The notes under the pieces: model-generated
The model's input: only the letters and a program-made list of their open reading frames with translations
Told to the model about the DNA's origin: nothing
Database searches by the model: none
Origin: Streptococcus mitis
GTDB lineage: Bacteria > Bacillota > Bacilli > Lactobacillales > Streptococcaceae
Direction of reading: 5' to 3'
DNA length: 42,494 nucleotides
NCBI RefSeq assembly: GCF_005844455.1
Contig: NZ_SPGF01000013.1
Location: 1 to 42,494 of the forward strand
Part shown: positions 9,110 to 18,727 of the stretch, piece by piece
Position numbering within the stretch: the first letter of the stretch is position 1
Layout of the letters: the number at the start of each line of letters is the position of its first letter
Position numbers and translations under genes: made by a program

Positions 9110-10444
9110 ATGTCTTCTTATAAAAAAGTCTCTCTTTCTGAGATCAATCAATCTATTGAGACTCCAAATAACAATCATTTTTGGAAAAATCTAAAAGCAT
9201 TTTTAGGACCTGGCGCTCTTGTAGCAGTTGGTTATATGGATCCTGGGAACTGGATTACCAGTGTAGTTGGTGGCGCTTCTTACAAGTATAGTCTCTTATT
9301 TGTTATTTTGATTTCCTCCATCATTGCCATGCAGCTACAACAGATGGCTGGAAAGCTCGGTATCGTAACTAAGATGGACCTAGCACAGGCAACTGCACAT
9401 CATGCTCCCAAATGGCTTCGCTATAGTCTGTGGGTGATTTTAGAATTAGCTTTAATGGCGACAGACTTGGCTGAAGTTTTAGGGTCAGCGATTGCCTTAA
9501 ATCTTTTGTTTAAAATACCGATTATGGTCGCTATCCTCTTAACCGTTTTAGATGTATTTCTTTTGCTTTTGTTGATGAAGTTTGGATTCAAGAAGATTGA
9601 AGCTATTGTTACGACTCTTATCTTAACTATATTAGGTATTTTTTCTTATCTGGTTGCTTTATCCAATCCAAGTGTTCAGGGAATCTTTGGTGGTTATTTA
9701 CCGACTTCGACTTTATTTGAAAGTCCCCTGCCGGGACATGAGAGTCAATTGACCTTGGCTTTAGGGATTGTAGGAGCGACAGTCATGCCCCATAACCTCT
9801 ATCTTCATTCATCCCTATCGCAAACAAGGAAAATCAATCACAAAGATAAGAAGGACGTCCGAAAAGCAGTGCGCTTTATGACCTGGGATTCAAATCTTCA
9901 GTTGTCCTTAGCCTTTATTGTCAATTCCTTGCTTCTTATTTTAGGTGCTTCTCTCTTTTTTGGTCATGCATCTGAAATTTCGGCATTCTCCCAAATGTAC
10001 AATGCTTTACAGGATTCGACAATAGCAGGAGTGATAGCCAGCTCAACTCTGTCAACTTTATTTGCTCTAGCCCTCTTAGCAAGTGGTCAAAATTCGACCA
10101 TTACAGGCACTTTGACAGGACAGATTGTCATGGAAGGTTTCTTACATCTAAGATTGCCTCAGTGGCTTATCCGTATCGGTACACGGATTTTTGCCTTGCT
10201 CCCTGTGATTATAGTTGCCGTCTTATTTGGACATCAAGAAAAAACCTTGGATCAGTTATTGGTCTATTCGCAGGTCTTTCTTTCAATCGCTCTTCCGTTT
10301 TCAATTTTCCCCTTGATTTATCTGACCTCTAAGAAGTCACTGATGGGAGAATTCACCAATGCCAAGTGGAACACAATCCTAGGTTACGCAGTTTCAATCA
10401 TCTTGACCATTCTCAATATCAAACTTCTTTTTGATATTTTTTAA
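9110..10444 (+). CDS. mntH: Nramp-family divalent metal (Mn2+/Fe2+) transporter
   Basis: A 444-aa polytopic membrane protein with about eleven hydrophobic segments. The metal site is visible: DPGN in the first segment (about residues 44-47) and MPH in the sixth (226-228, in VMPHNLYLHSS). These are the signature motifs of proton-coupled Mn/Fe importers. The leader is about 85 nt long and I see only a weak ribosome site (AGAAAG) upstream of ATG. As I recall, S. pneumoniae mainly uses PsaBCA for manganese and often lacks this gene, whereas other streptococci have it. Its position between an IS200 relic and an IS-end relic would suit gain or loss by recombination. Confidence 0.9.
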   Translation: MSSYKKVSLSEINQSIETPNNNHFWKNLKAFLGPGALVAVGYMDPGNWITSVVGGASYKYSLLFVILISSIIAMQLQQMAGKLGIVTKMDLAQATAHHAPKWLRYSLWVILELALMATDLAEVLGSAIALNLLFKIPIMVAILLTVLDVFLLLLLMKFGFKKIEAIVTTLILTILGIFSYLVALSNPSVQGIFGGYLPTSTLFESPLPGHESQLTLALGIVGATVMPHNLYLHSSLSQTRKINHKDKKDVRKAVRFMTWDSNLQLSLAFIVNSLLLILGASLFFGHASEISAFSQMYNALQDSTIAGVIASSTLSTLFALALLASGQNSTITGTLTGQIVMEGFLHLRLPQWLIRIGTRIFALLPVIIVAVLFGHQEKTLDQLLVYSQVFLSIALPFSIFPLIYLTSKKSLMGEFTNAKWNTILGYAVSIILTILNIKLLFDIF

Positions 10445-10531
10445 ACTTGTTCAAATTAGGTCTTAAGTATTAGCTTGAAGCTTGATAAAGAGAAAGTAGT
10501 AGTGGTTGGTTCATGAAAGGAAGTAAAAAAA

Positions 10532-10655
10532 GAGGTTGGGGAAAAAACTCTCAGTAATAAATGAAATAAATCTTCCTACAATAAAACGCATAGTATCAAG
10601 TTTTCAATACCTGATATTATGCGTTTTTTGATTTTAAAGACTTTTTCCCAGCCTC
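10532..10655. repeat. IS-end type fold-back relic (GAGGTTGGG...CCCAGCCTC)
   Basis: The outer arms GAGGTTGGGGAAAAA / TTTTTCCCAGCCTC enclose an inner hairpin, AAAACGCATA (10583-10592) with TATGCGTTTT (10618-10627). The same outer motif occurs at 18583 and at 42246, where it ends a transposase gene and again sits beside a hairpin of the same layout. I read it as an orphan end of that IS family. It could also act as a terminator for mntH. Confidence 0.5.
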
Positions 10656-10658
10656 GTT

Positions 10659-10759
10659 TATAGTGGATTGAAGTTGGAATAACACGCTTTGATTTCTAAA
10701 AAATGTTAGAAATTAATTTTAATTTCATAATTCATTTGTTCAGATTTTATTTCACTATA
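10659..10759. repeat. Degenerate RUP (about 101 bp)
   Basis: TATAGTGGATTGAA at the left and TTTCACTATA at the right, with a RUP-like interior (TTAGAAATTAATTTTAATTTC). It is shorter and more diverged than the 107-bp copies. Confidence 0.65.
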
Positions 10760-10916
10760 ACTATTAATTTTTCCTCAAAAATGATTCTAAATTGGGAAAA
10801 ATTTAGAATGTCAATCACTCATTTTTGTTGCAGGATACTTCCTTTTGTAAAAATGGTACACTTCAGGTTAAAAAAACGACATTTCAGATTTTCTGTTCCA
10901 GAAATAGCTATCACTA

Positions 10917-10932
10917 TGATATAATTATTTTA
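10917..10932 (+). promoter_or_regulatory. Extended -10 promoter of ribF, predicted leaderless
   Basis: TG at 10917-10918, then TATAAT at 10920-10925. The usual start, seven bases after the last T, is 10932, which is the A of the ribF ATG. There is no room for a Shine-Dalgarno on such a transcript. Confidence 0.6.
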
Positions 10933-11849
10933 TGATTATTACTATTCCTATAAAAAACCAAAAAGATATTGGCACACCATCTGATTCAGTCGTTGTTCTC
11001 GGCTATTTTGATGGTATACACAAGGGGCATCAAGAATTATTTCGTGTTGCCAATAAGGCTGCGAGAAAGGATTTATTGCCTATCGTCGTTATGACCTTTA
11101 ATGAATCTCCAAAAATCGCTTTAGAGCCTTATAATCCTGATTTGTTTTTACATATTTTGAATCCTGCTGAACGTGAAAGAAAATTAAAACGAGAAGGTGT
11201 AGAAGAATTATATCTCCTTGATTTTAGTAGTCAATTCGCTAGTCTTACGGCAGAAGAATTTTTTGCAACTTATATCAAGGCTATGAATGCTAAAATTATT
11301 GTTGCAGGTTTTGATTATACATTTGGTTCTGACCAAAAAACGGCAGAAGACTTAAAGGATTACTTTGATGGAGAAGTCATTATCGTTCCACCTGTAGAAG
11401 ATGAGAAAGGAAAGATTAGTTCAACTCGTATCCGTCAAGCTATTTTAGATGGAAATGTGAAAGAAGCAGGAGAACTTTTGGGGGCACCGCTTCCATCAAG
11501 AGGTATGGTGGTTCATGGCAATGCTCGTGGTCGTACGATTGGTTATCCAACAGCTAATTTGGTGCTTTTAGATCGTACTTATATGCCAGCAGATGGCGTT
11601 TATGTCGTTGATGTTGAGATTCAAAGACAGAAGTATCGTGCTATGGCTAGTGTTGGGAAAAATGTGACCTTTGATGGAGAAGAAGCCCGTTTTGAAGTCA
11701 ATATTTTTGATTTTAATCAAGATATTTATGGGGAAACCGTCATGGTTTATTGGCTTGACCGCATTCGAGACATGACCAAATTTGACTCAGTTGAGCAATT
11801 AGTGGATCAGTTAAAGGCAGATGAAGAAGTAGCTCGGAATTGGTCTTAA
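10932..11849 (+). CDS. ribF: Bifunctional riboflavin kinase / FAD synthetase
   Basis: A 305-aa protein that makes FMN and then FAD from riboflavin. The N-terminal nucleotidyltransferase domain has GYFDGIHKGHQELF (about residues 24-37), the later FDYTFGSDQ and SSTRIRQAI. The C-terminal riboflavin kinase domain begins near 185 with RGMVVHGNARGRTIGYPTAN, whose PTAN motif binds flavin and nucleotide, and ends with VYWLDRIRDMTKF. No Shine-Dalgarno precedes ATG; the extended -10 ends six bases upstream, so the mRNA may be leaderless. The gene converges with yitT across a shared hairpin. Confidence 0.95.
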   Translation: MIITIPIKNQKDIGTPSDSVVVLGYFDGIHKGHQELFRVANKAARKDLLPIVVMTFNESPKIALEPYNPDLFLHILNPAERERKLKREGVEELYLLDFSSQFASLTAEEFFATYIKAMNAKIIVAGFDYTFGSDQKTAEDLKDYFDGEVIIVPPVEDEKGKISSTRIRQAILDGNVKEAGELLGAPLPSRGMVVHGNARGRTIGYPTANLVLLDRTYMPADGVYVVDVEIQRQKYRAMASVGKNVTFDGEEARFEVNIFDFNQDIYGETVMVYWLDRIRDMTKFDSVEQLVDQLKADEEVARNWS

Positions 11850-11865
11850 GAGTTTGGATAATTAA

Positions 11866-11937
11866 AAAAGAGGTTGTTTGTAACCCAAAAGGTAGATGAA
11901 TTAGTCTAACTTTTGAGGTCACTACACTACCTCTTTT
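11866..11937. terminator. Bidirectional terminator made of IS-end-like sequence
   Basis: The outer arms AAAAGAGGT (11866-11874) and ACCTCTTTT (11929-11937) close a long hairpin. Its inner arms are ACCCAAAAGGTAGA and TCTAACTTTTGAGGT (11905-11919). The inner right arm matches the 16-bp inverted repeats at 28910 and 30717. The hairpin overlaps the yitT stop codon and would end both ribF and yitT transcripts. Confidence 0.65.
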
Positions 11938-12784
11938 ATTCTTTTTCAAAGGTGAAGCCTTCTCCGAGGATTTCATGAGCTTCTGTAATAGTTATAAAAG
12001 CTTGAGGATCGATTCGATGAATCATTTCCTTCATTTTCACAATCTCATTTCTTCCGACAATACAGTAGATAATCTTCAAATCTTTTTGACTATAGTAGCC
12101 TTGACCTGAGATGAAAGTAACTCCTCTCCCAAGGTCATCATTAATCGCTTTAGCAAGTTGGTCGGGACGTTTTGTGATAATCATAAATCCTTTACCTGCG
12201 TAGCCGCCTTCGCCAATCAAATCGATGACACGAGAAACGATAAAATCAAATAAGAGCGTGTAGGAAACCAATCTCAAGTCCTTAAAGATTAGGAGAATAA
12301 GCATGAGAATACAAAAATCTAAGATAAAGAGCAGTTTCCCCATGGATATATGAGTGTATTTATTGAGAATACGAGCTAGAATATCAGTTCCGCCAGTTGT
12401 ACCTCCAGCATTAAAGATAATTCCGAGGCCAATTCCCAATAGAATTCCCGCTATAAGAGCTGTGATTAGTAAATCACCTTGAAGATCAATATGAAGGGGA
12501 ACACGCTCAAAAAAAGCCAACCAGGCGGACAAAGCTAAGGTTCCAAGCAAACTAGAATAGAGAGATTTTGCTCCAAATATTTTCCAAGCTAGGATGAAAA
12601 GGGGAATATTAATCAGCAGGTTCATGAGTGAAACAGGGATTTTAAAAAGATAAAAGGTGATGAGGGTAATACCTGTCGCCCCTCCTTCAAAGAGATGATG
12701 GGGAACTACAAAATAAGTCAGTCCAAAAGCATAAATAGCAGCACCTAGTAAAATGGTAAAAATGGGGTAAATTTTTTTAATCAT
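11936..12784 (-). CDS. yitT: YitT family membrane protein (DUF161/DUF2179)
   Basis: A 282-aa protein with five or six hydrophobic segments in the first 200 residues. The conserved FNAGGTTGGTDILARIL loop of the YitT family is at about residues 124-140. A soluble C-terminal DUF2179 domain (about 200-280) contains GRGVTFISGQGYYSQKDLKIIYCIVGR. Its substrate is unknown; I assign none. It is transcribed against ribF and shares its terminator. The start ATG is preceded by AGAGGTG, about 5 nt away. It diverges from degV. Confidence 0.88.
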   Translation of the reverse strand: MIKKIYPIFTILLGAAIYAFGLTYFVVPHHLFEGGATGITLITFYLFKIPVSLMNLLINIPLFILAWKIFGAKSLYSSLLGTLALSAWLAFFERVPLHIDLQGDLLITALIAGILLGIGLGIIFNAGGTTGGTDILARILNKYTHISMGKLLFILDFCILMLILLIFKDLRLVSYTLLFDFIVSRVIDLIGEGGYAGKGFMIITKRPDQLAKAINDDLGRGVTFISGQGYYSQKDLKIIYCIVGRNEIVKMKEMIHRIDPQAFITITEAHEILGEGFTFEKE

Positions 12785-12925
12785 AGGACACCTCTTTTCT
12801 TATAAGTTGATTATATCAAATTTTTACGGAAAATTTGATTGACTCCATTAGGATTTTTAATCTTTTTTTGATATAATTAGAAGTGAGAAAAACAATCTGA
12901 ATCCTAAAATAGAAAGATTGATACT

Positions 12926-13765
12926 ATGACAAAAATTAAGATTGTAACCGATTCATCTGTTACTATTGAACCAGAACTCGTAAAACAATTAGATATTACA
13001 ATTGTTCCATTATCTGTAATGATTGATAATGTTGTTTATTCTGATGCTGATTTGAAAGAAGAAGGTAAATTTCTTCAGTTGATGCAAGCAAGTAAGAACC
13101 TTCCTAAGACAAGTCAACCGCCTGTAGGTGTCTTCGCTGAAGTTTTTGAAGACCTATGCAAGGATGGTAGCCAGATTCTTGCTATTCATATGTCCCATGC
13201 TCTTTCTGGTACTGTAGAAGCAGCGCGCCAAGGTGCCAGTCTATCTACTGCCGACGTGACAGTTATTGATAGCTCCTTCACTGACCAAGCCTTGAAATTC
13301 CAAGTTGTTGAGGCTGCGAAATTAGCACAAGAAGGCAAAGATATGGAGACGATTTTAGCTCATGTAGAAGATGTAAAAAAACATACGGAGCTCTATATTG
13401 GTGTTTCTACTCTAGAAAATCTAGTAAAAGGTGGACGAATTGGCCGTGTAACTGGATTGTTGAGCTCACTTCTCAATATCCGTGTTGTCATGCAAATGAA
13501 AGACCATGAATTGCAGCCAATGGTTAAAGGTCGCGGTGCTAAAACCTTTAAAAAATGGTTGGATGAGTTGATAATATCGCTCTCTGAACGTGCTGTAGCA
13601 GAGATTGGAATTTCATATTCAGGTAGTGATGACTTGGCGAGAGAAATGAAAGAAAGTTTACAAGTCTATGTTGAAAAACCAATTTCTGTTTTAGAAACCG
13701 GTTCTATTATTCAGACTCATACAGGCGAGAATGCGTGGGCTATTTTGGTACGTTACCATTCCTAA
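12926..13765 (+). CDS. DegV family fatty-acid-binding protein
   Basis: A 279-aa protein with the DegV N-terminal signature [14 protein letters not shown]. The fatty-acid-binding Ser region is THMS-like [14 protein letters not shown] (about 90-103), and [11 protein letters not shown] lies near 167. DegV proteins (FakB type) bind a fatty acid for phosphorylation by FakA, feeding exogenous fatty acids into phospholipids. Whether this copy is a FakB is inference. The extended -10 TATAAT is at 12872-12877, and the leader of about 45 nt has AGAAAG upstream of ATG. It is monocistronic before hup. Confidence 0.88.
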   Translation: MTKIKIVTDSSVTIEPELVKQLDITIVPLSVMIDNVVYSDADLKEEGKFLQLMQASKNLPKTSQPPVGVFAEVFEDLCKDGSQILAIHMSHALSGTVEAARQGASLSTADVTVIDSSFTDQALKFQVVEAAKLAQEGKDMETILAHVEDVKKHTELYIGVSTLENLVKGGRIGRVTGLLSSLLNIRVVMQMKDHELQPMVKGRGAKTFKKWLDELIISLSERAVAEIGISYSGSDDLAREMKESLQVYVEKPISVLETGSIIQTHTGENAWAILVRYHS

Positions 13766-13872
13766 AAAAATAAAGAAAATGCGAATAAACAGCGTTTTTA
13801 ACTTGACCTATAAGGGATTTTAGGATATGATTATATTTGTTAATTAGAAATTAATTTGGAGGAATCATTAAC

Positions 13873-14148
13873 ATGGCAAACAAACAAGATTTGATCGCTA
13901 AAGTAGCAGAAGCTACAGAATTGACTAAGAAAGACTCAGCAGCAGCAGTTGAAGCTGTATTCGCAGCAGTAGCTGATTACCTTGCAGCTGGTGAAAAAGT
14001 TCAATTGATCGGTTTTGGTAACTTTGAAGTTCGTGAGCGTGCTGCACGTAAAGGTCGCAACCCACAAACTGGTAAAGAAATCACAATTGCAGCTTCTAAA
14101 GTTCCAGCATTCAAAGCTGGTAAAGCTCTTAAAGACGCTGTTAAATAA
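13873..14148 (+). CDS. hup: Histone-like DNA-binding protein HU
   Basis: A 91-aa protein of the HU/IHF family that bends and compacts DNA as a dimer. [20 protein letters not shown] opens the helical part. The beta arm contains [18 protein letters not shown] with the usual Pro near position 63. The C-terminal [13 protein letters not shown] is standard. GGAGG lies 9 nt before ATG. In streptococci it is the only HU and is essential. It is followed by a strong terminator. Confidence 0.97.
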   Translation: MANKQDLIAKVAEATELTKKDSAAAVEAVFAAVADYLAAGEKVQLIGFGNFEVRERAARKGRNPQTGKEITIAASKVPAFKAGKALKDAVK

Positions 14149-14159
14149 TCAGCCTTTGA

Positions 14160-14206
14160 AAAGCCTATCATATCAAGCATTTGAGCTTGTGTGATAGGCT
14201 TTTTTG
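14160..14206 (+). terminator. hup terminator
   Basis: AAGCCTATCA...ATCAAGC pairs with GCTTG...TGATAGGCTT around ATTTGA, then TTTTTTG. Confidence 0.85.
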
Positions 14207-14294
14207 TTGCTTTGGGGCAAACACTATTTTTTTTCACTTGTTTTAGGATGATGTCAACCAGCATTTTCGTTATTTTCTAATAGTGCTGAGTTTT

Positions 14295-14399
14295 TATACT
14301 CTTCTAAAATCTTTTTAAACCACGTTAGCTTCACCTTGCCGTACTCAAGTACAGCTGCGGCTAGCTTCCTAGTTTGCTCTTTGATTTTCATTGAGTATA
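14295..14399 (-). repeat. BOX element (boxA-boxC, no boxB)
   Basis: Read on the minus strand it begins TATACTCAATGAAAATCAAA (boxA). It passes through the AGGAAGCTAGCCGCAG segment and ends as boxC with GGCAAGGTGAAGCTAACGTG and an AAGAGTATA end. About 105 bp fits one boxA plus one boxC without the boxB module. BOX elements are dispersed repeats of the pneumococcus/mitis group. It lies between the hup terminator and the mutY promoter. Confidence 0.88.
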
Positions 14400-14472
14400 A
14401 GTAGATAGAAAAGTTATATACTATCTATTGAAAATATTATAAATCAGATACAAAGACAGGTGAAATCTTCTG

Positions 14473-14488
14473 TGTTATACTAGAGATA
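14473..14488 (+). promoter_or_regulatory. Extended -10 promoter of mutY, predicted leaderless
   Basis: TG at 14473-14474, TATACT at 14476-14481. Seven bases after the last T is 14488, the A of the first ATG of mutY. Confidence 0.55.
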
Positions 14489-15663
14489 TGTTAGATTTGA
14501 AAGAATACGGTATCGTCATGTGGCCTGAGGAGAAGATCATTTCTTTCCGTGAGAAACTTCTCGTTTGGTATGATGAAAATAAACGAGATTTACCCTGGCG
14601 TAGAAGTAAAAATCCTTATCATATCTGGGTATCTGAAATCATGCTCCAGCAGACCAGAGTGGATACAGTTATTCCATATTATGAACGATTCTTGGATTGG
14701 TTTCCAACAGTGGAAAGTTTGGCAACGGCTCCTGAAGAGCGTTTATTGAAGGCTTGGGAAGGTTTGGGTTATTATTCTCGAGTACGCAATATGCAGGCTG
14801 CAGCCCAGCAGATTATGACTGACTTTGGTGGTCAATTTCCAAATACCTATGAAGGAATTTCCAGTTTGAAAGGGATTGGCCCTTACACTGCAGGAGCGAT
14901 TTCCAGTATTGCTTTTAACTTGCCTGAGCCAGCTGTAGATGGTAATGTTATGCGTGTTTTGGCCCGTCTGTTCGAAGTCAACCATGATATTGGGATTCCA
15001 AGTAATCGCAAAATTTTTCAGGCGATGATGGAAATCTTGATTGATCCGGATCGTCCTGGCGACTTTAACCAAGCTTTGATGGACTTAGGCTCAGATATTG
15101 AGGCTCCTGTAAATCCTAGGCCAGAAGAGAGTCCAGTGAAGGACTTTAGTGCGGCATATCACAATGGAAGCATGGACCGTTATCCAATTAAGGCTCCAAA
15201 GAAAAAGCCAGTTCCCATTTATCTAAAAGCACTAGTTGTGAAAAATGCTCAGGGGCAATTTTTACTTGAAAAAAATGAAAGTGAAAAGTTGTTAGCTGGA
15301 TTTTGGCATTTTCCCTTGATAGAAGTAGATGAGTTTTTGCAAGAGGAGCAGTTTGACCTCTTTCATCAGGTTGCAGAAGAAAGTGTGAATTTTGGACCCA
15401 GTCCAGAAGAGAGTTTCCAGCAGGACTATGACCTAGATGTTGATTGGCTTGATGTTTATTTTGAGACTGTCAAGCATGTCTTTAGCCATCGTAAATGGCA
15501 TGTTCAAATTGTAGCAGGTCAGGTGACTGATTTCCATGATTTTTCAGATAGGGAGGTTCGCTGGCTTTCACCAGAAGAGTTCCAGAATTACCCACTTGCC
15601 AAACCCCAACAAAAAATCTGGCAGGCTTATGCACAAGACAACTTAGACAAGAGCAAAGACTAG
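14488..15663 (+). CDS. mutY: Adenine DNA glycosylase MutY without iron-sulfur ligands
   Basis: A 391-aa repair enzyme that removes adenine mispaired with 8-oxoguanine. It has [17 protein letters not shown] with the catalytic Glu, the helix-hairpin-helix [12 protein letters not shown] and the catalytic Asp in [13 protein letters not shown]. The C-terminal third is the NUDIX-like 8-oxoG recognition domain (about 240-375, with [14 protein letters not shown]). Where most MutY have C-x6-C-x2-C-x5-C after MDLG, this one reads [19 protein letters not shown] with no cysteine at all, so the [4Fe-4S] cluster is lost. The first ATG sits on the predicted transcription start. An internal ATG at 14518 (MWPEEKI) is the alternative start, also with a weak ribosome site. 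Confidence 0.93.
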   Translation: MLDLKEYGIVMWPEEKIISFREKLLVWYDENKRDLPWRRSKNPYHIWVSEIMLQQTRVDTVIPYYERFLDWFPTVESLATAPEERLLKAWEGLGYYSRVRNMQAAAQQIMTDFGGQFPNTYEGISSLKGIGPYTAGAISSIAFNLPEPAVDGNVMRVLARLFEVNHDIGIPSNRKIFQAMMEILIDPDRPGDFNQALMDLGSDIEAPVNPRPEESPVKDFSAAYHNGSMDRYPIKAPKKKPVPIYLKALVVKNAQGQFLLEKNESEKLLAGFWHFPLIEVDEFLQEEQFDLFHQVAEESVNFGPSPEESFQQDYDLDVDWLDVYFETVKHVFSHRKWHVQIVAGQVTDFHDFSDREVRWLSPEEFQNYPLAKPQQKIWQAYAQDNLDKSKD

Positions 15664-15718
15664 CTATTGTGTCTTCTTGTCATTTTTTTGGTATAATAGT
15701 AGAGAAAAAGGTGAACAA

Positions 15719-16426
15719 ATGAAAAAAATATTAATTGTAGATGATGAAAAACCAATCTTGGATATTATCAAGTTTAATATGACCAAGGAAGGTTACGAGG
15801 TTGTAACTGCTTTTAATGGCCGTGAAGCGCTAGAACAATTTGAAGCAGAGCAGCCAGATATTATTATTCTGGATTTGATGCTTCCAGAAATTGATGGTTT
15901 AGAAGTTGCTAAGACTATTCGCAAGACCAGTAGTGTACCTATTATCATGCTGTCAGCTAAAGACAGCGAATTTGATAAGGTCATTGGTTTAGAGCTTGGG
16001 GCGGATGACTATGTGACCAAACCCTTCTCAAATCGTGAGTTGCAGGCGCGTGTCAAAGCTCTTCTCCGTCGTACAGATTTGACTTCTGTAGATAATCAGG
16101 AGTCTGATGAAAAGAAAACTCAGCCTTTACAAATTGGGGACTTGGAGATTGTGCCAGATGCTTATGTAGCTAAGAAATACGGTGAAGAACTAGACTTAAC
16201 TCACCGTGAATTTGAGCTTTTGTACCACTTGGCGTCTCATATTGGTCAAGTGATTACGCGTGAACACTTGCTTGAAACTGTCTGGGGTTATGATTATTTT
16301 GGAGATGTTCGAACAGTTGATGTAACTATCAGACGTTTGCGTGAGAAGATTGAAGACACACCAAGTCGTCCGGAGTATATCCTAACACGTCGCGGTGTTG
16401 GTTATTATATGAGAAATAATGATTAA
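15719..16426 (+). CDS. vicR: VicR (WalR), essential response regulator
   Basis: A 235-aa OmpR-type regulator. The receiver domain (1-120) has the acidic pocket DDE at 8-10, the phosphoacceptor D52 in IILDLMLPE, and K in DDYVTKPFS. The C-terminal winged helix has [15 protein letters not shown] and [14 protein letters not shown]. VicR controls cell-wall hydrolase genes such as pcsB and is essential in the pneumococcus. The start is the ATG after AAAAAGGTG at 15719. The longer frame from 15677 overlaps the promoter (TATAAT at 15692-15697) and is not used. It overlaps vicK by 8 bases. Confidence 0.96.
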   Translation: MKKILIVDDEKPILDIIKFNMTKEGYEVVTAFNGREALEQFEAEQPDIIILDLMLPEIDGLEVAKTIRKTSSVPIIMLSAKDSEFDKVIGLELGADDYVTKPFSNRELQARVKALLRRTDLTSVDNQESDEKKTQPLQIGDLEIVPDAYVAKKYGEELDLTHREFELLYHLASHIGQVITREHLLETVWGYDYFGDVRTVDVTIRRLREKIEDTPSRPEYILTRRGVGYYMRNND

Positions 16427-17768
16427 ACTAATTAAAGACACAGTTTTAACCAGTGATTTTATCTTTATCCTCATTCTACTTGGCTTTATTTTAGTCGTGA
16501 CCTTGATCTTGCTAGAAAATCGTCGGGATAATATTCGGTTGAAGCAAATCAATCAAAAGGTAAAAGACTTGATTGCAGGAGATTATTCTCAGGTATTGGA
16601 TATGCAGGGAAGCTCTGAAATCACTAATATTACCAATAATCTCAATGATTTATCAGAAGTAATTCGGTTGACTCAAGAAAATCTGGAACAAGAGAGTAAA
16701 AGATTACACAGTATCCTCTCTTACATGACGGATGGAGTCCTTGCGACCAATCGTCGTGGGAAGATTACCATGATTAATGACATGGCTAAGAAACAGTTAG
16801 GTGTTCAGAAAGAAGATGTTCTCAACAAAAGTATTCTAGAATTGCTTAAGATTGAAGATGAGTATGAACTTCGTGATTTGATTACCCAAATTCCTGAGCT
16901 CATCATTGATTCCCAGGATGCTAACGGTGAGTATCTGAGCCTTCGTGTTCGCTTTGCTTTGATTCGTCGAGAGTCTGGCTTTATTTCGGGTCTGGTTGCT
17001 GTTTTGCATGATACGACTGAGCAGGAGAAGGAAGAACGCGAGCGGAGACTCTTTGTTTCCAATGTTAGCCATGAGTTACGGACACCCTTAACCAGTGTTA
17101 AATCTTATCTTGAAGCTTTGGATGAGGGAGCTTTGTGTGAAACCGTAGCACCAGACTTTATTAAGGTATCTCTAGACGAAACCAATCGTATGATGCGCAT
17201 GGTAACTGACCTCCTTCATCTCTCTCGGATTGACAATGCGACCAGTCATCTGGATGTGGAACTGATTAACTTTACTGCCTTTATTACTTTTATCCTCAAC
17301 CGTTTTGATCAGATAAGAGGGCAGGATGAAGAGAAGAAATACGAACTGGTGAGAGATTACCCAATTACCTCAGTCTGGATAGAGATAGATACAGATAAGA
17401 TGACACAGGTGATTGATAATATTCTTAACAATGCCATTAAGTATTCTCCAGATGGTGGGAAAATTACAGTGACCATGAAAACAACTGATGATCAGATGAT
17501 TTTATCCATCTCAGACCAAGGTTTGGGTATTCCTAAGCAGGATTTACCACGCATCTTTGACCGTTTTTATCGTGTGGATCGTGCTAGAAGTCGTGCCCAG
17601 GGTGGGACAGGTCTGGGACTGTCTATTGCCAAAGAAATTATCAAACAACATAATGGCTTTATTTGGGCCAAGAGTGAATACGGTAAGGGATCAACTTTCA
17701 CAATTGTGCTCCCTTATGATAAGGATGCAGTGAAAGAAGAAGTATGGGAGGATGAAGTAGAAGACTAG
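16419..17768 (+). CDS. vicK: VicK (WalK) sensor histidine kinase
   Basis: A 449-aa kinase with a single N-terminal membrane segment (about residues 12-32), the short-extracellular form typical of streptococci. HAMP (about 33-85) and PAS (about 95-200) domains follow, then the H-box [12 protein letters not shown] with the phosphoacceptor at H218. The ATPase domain has [20 protein letters not shown] and [11 protein letters not shown]. It phosphorylates and dephosphorylates VicR in response to cell-wall state. It overlaps vicR by 8 bases and ends 1 base before vicX, so the three genes form one operon. Confidence 0.96.
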   Translation: MIKLIKDTVLTSDFIFILILLGFILVVTLILLENRRDNIRLKQINQKVKDLIAGDYSQVLDMQGSSEITNITNNLNDLSEVIRLTQENLEQESKRLHSILSYMTDGVLATNRRGKITMINDMAKKQLGVQKEDVLNKSILELLKIEDEYELRDLITQIPELIIDSQDANGEYLSLRVRFALIRRESGFISGLVAVLHDTTEQEKEERERRLFVSNVSHELRTPLTSVKSYLEALDEGALCETVAPDFIKVSLDETNRMMRMVTDLLHLSRIDNATSHLDVELINFTAFITFILNRFDQIRGQDEEKKYELVRDYPITSVWIEIDTDKMTQVIDNILNNAIKYSPDGGKITVTMKTTDDQMILSISDQGLGIPKQDLPRIFDRFYRVDRARSRAQGGTGLGLSIAKEIIKQHNGFIWAKSEYGKGSTFTIVLPYDKDAVKEEVWEDEVED

Positions 17769-17769
17769 A

Positions 17770-18579
17770 ATGAGTGAAACAGGCTTTAAATACAGTATTT
17801 TAGCGTCGGGTTCCAGTGGAAATTCCTTTTATCTGGAAACACCAAAAAAGAAGCTTTTAGTGGATGCAGGCTTGTCTGGTAAAAAGATTACTAGCCTACT
17901 TGCTGAAATTAATCGCAAACCAGAAGACTTGGACGCCATCTTGATTACCCATGAGCATTCAGATCATATCCACGGTGTGGGAGTTTTGGCTCGCAAGTAT
18001 GGTATGGATCTTTATGCCAATGAAAAAACTTGGCAAGCTATGGAAAATAGTAAGTATCTTGGCAAGGTGGATTCTTCTCAGAAGCATATCTTTGAAATGG
18101 GCAAAACCAAAACTTTTGGAGATATCGACATCGAGAGTTTTGGTGTAAGCCATGATGCAGTCGCACCGCAGTTCTATCGCTTTATGAAAGATGATAAAAG
18201 TTTTGTCCTTTTGACAGATACAGGTTATGTCAGTGACCGTATGGCAGGAATTGTCGAAAATGCGGATGGCTATCTTATCGAGTCCAACCACGATGTAGAG
18301 ATTTTGCGAGCAGGTTCTTACGCTTGGCGGCTCAAACAACGAATCCTATCGGATCTCGGTCACCTTTCTAATGAAGATGGTGCTGAAGCTATGATTCGGA
18401 CGCTAGGAAATCGCACTAAGAAAATCTATCTTGGTCACTTGTCCAAGGAGAACAATATCAAGGAGCTAGCTCACATGACCATGGTCAACCAGCTAGCACA
18501 AGCTGATCTGGGAGTTGGAGTAGACTTTAAGGTTTATGATACTTCACCAGATACCGCAACACCATTGACAGATATATAA
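17770..18579 (+). CDS. vicX: VicX (YycJ/WalJ), metallo-beta-lactamase-fold hydrolase
   Basis: A 269-aa protein of the metallo-beta-lactamase superfamily. The metal motif is THEHSDHIHG at about residues 59-68. Further ligands are likely in GVSHDA, LLTDTGYVS and LGHLSKENN. The N-terminal ASGSSGNSFYLE is typical of YycJ. It is a predicted nuclease-like hydrolase and part of the conserved vicRKX operon; its substrate is not settled. ATG follows the vicK stop by one base. Confidence 0.93.
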   Translation: MSETGFKYSILASGSSGNSFYLETPKKKLLVDAGLSGKKITSLLAEINRKPEDLDAILITHEHSDHIHGVGVLARKYGMDLYANEKTWQAMENSKYLGKVDSSQKHIFEMGKTKTFGDIDIESFGVSHDAVAPQFYRFMKDDKSFVLLTDTGYVSDRMAGIVENADGYLIESNHDVEILRAGSYAWRLKQRILSDLGHLSNEDGAEAMIRTLGNRTKKIYLGHLSKENNIKELAHMTMVNQLAQADLGVGVDFKVYDTSPDTATPLTDI

Positions 18580-18582
18580 AAG

Positions 18583-18690
18583 AGGCTGGAAAAAGTCTTT
18601 AAAATTAAAGGCTCTTTGTCAACTGTAGTGGGTTGAAGTCAGCTAAGATCGAGAAAGGATAAATTTCGTCCTTTCTTTTTCTATTCAGGG
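18583..18690. repeat. Solo IS ends: GAGGCTGG motif fused to an IS1167 terminal segment
   Basis: GAGGCTGGAAAAAGTCTTTA (18583-18602) is nearly the reverse complement of the right arm of the relic at 10532-10655. It is followed by GGCTCTTTGTCAACTGTAGT and the GAGAAAGGA-taaatttcg-TCCTTTC hairpin. These match almost base for base the start of the IS1167 relic at 28938-29005. No transposase sequence follows. The hairpin with its T-rich tail probably terminates vicRKX transcription. Confidence 0.65.
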
Positions 18691-18727
18691 AGCTTAAAGG
18701 GCTATCATCGGACAAAATAAGAAAGTC

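Noticed and set aside
10703..10924. 73-aa plus-strand frame across the degenerate RUP before ribF
   Set aside because: It has no ribosome site and reads through a repeat and a promoter. The composition is that of translated AT-rich non-coding DNA.
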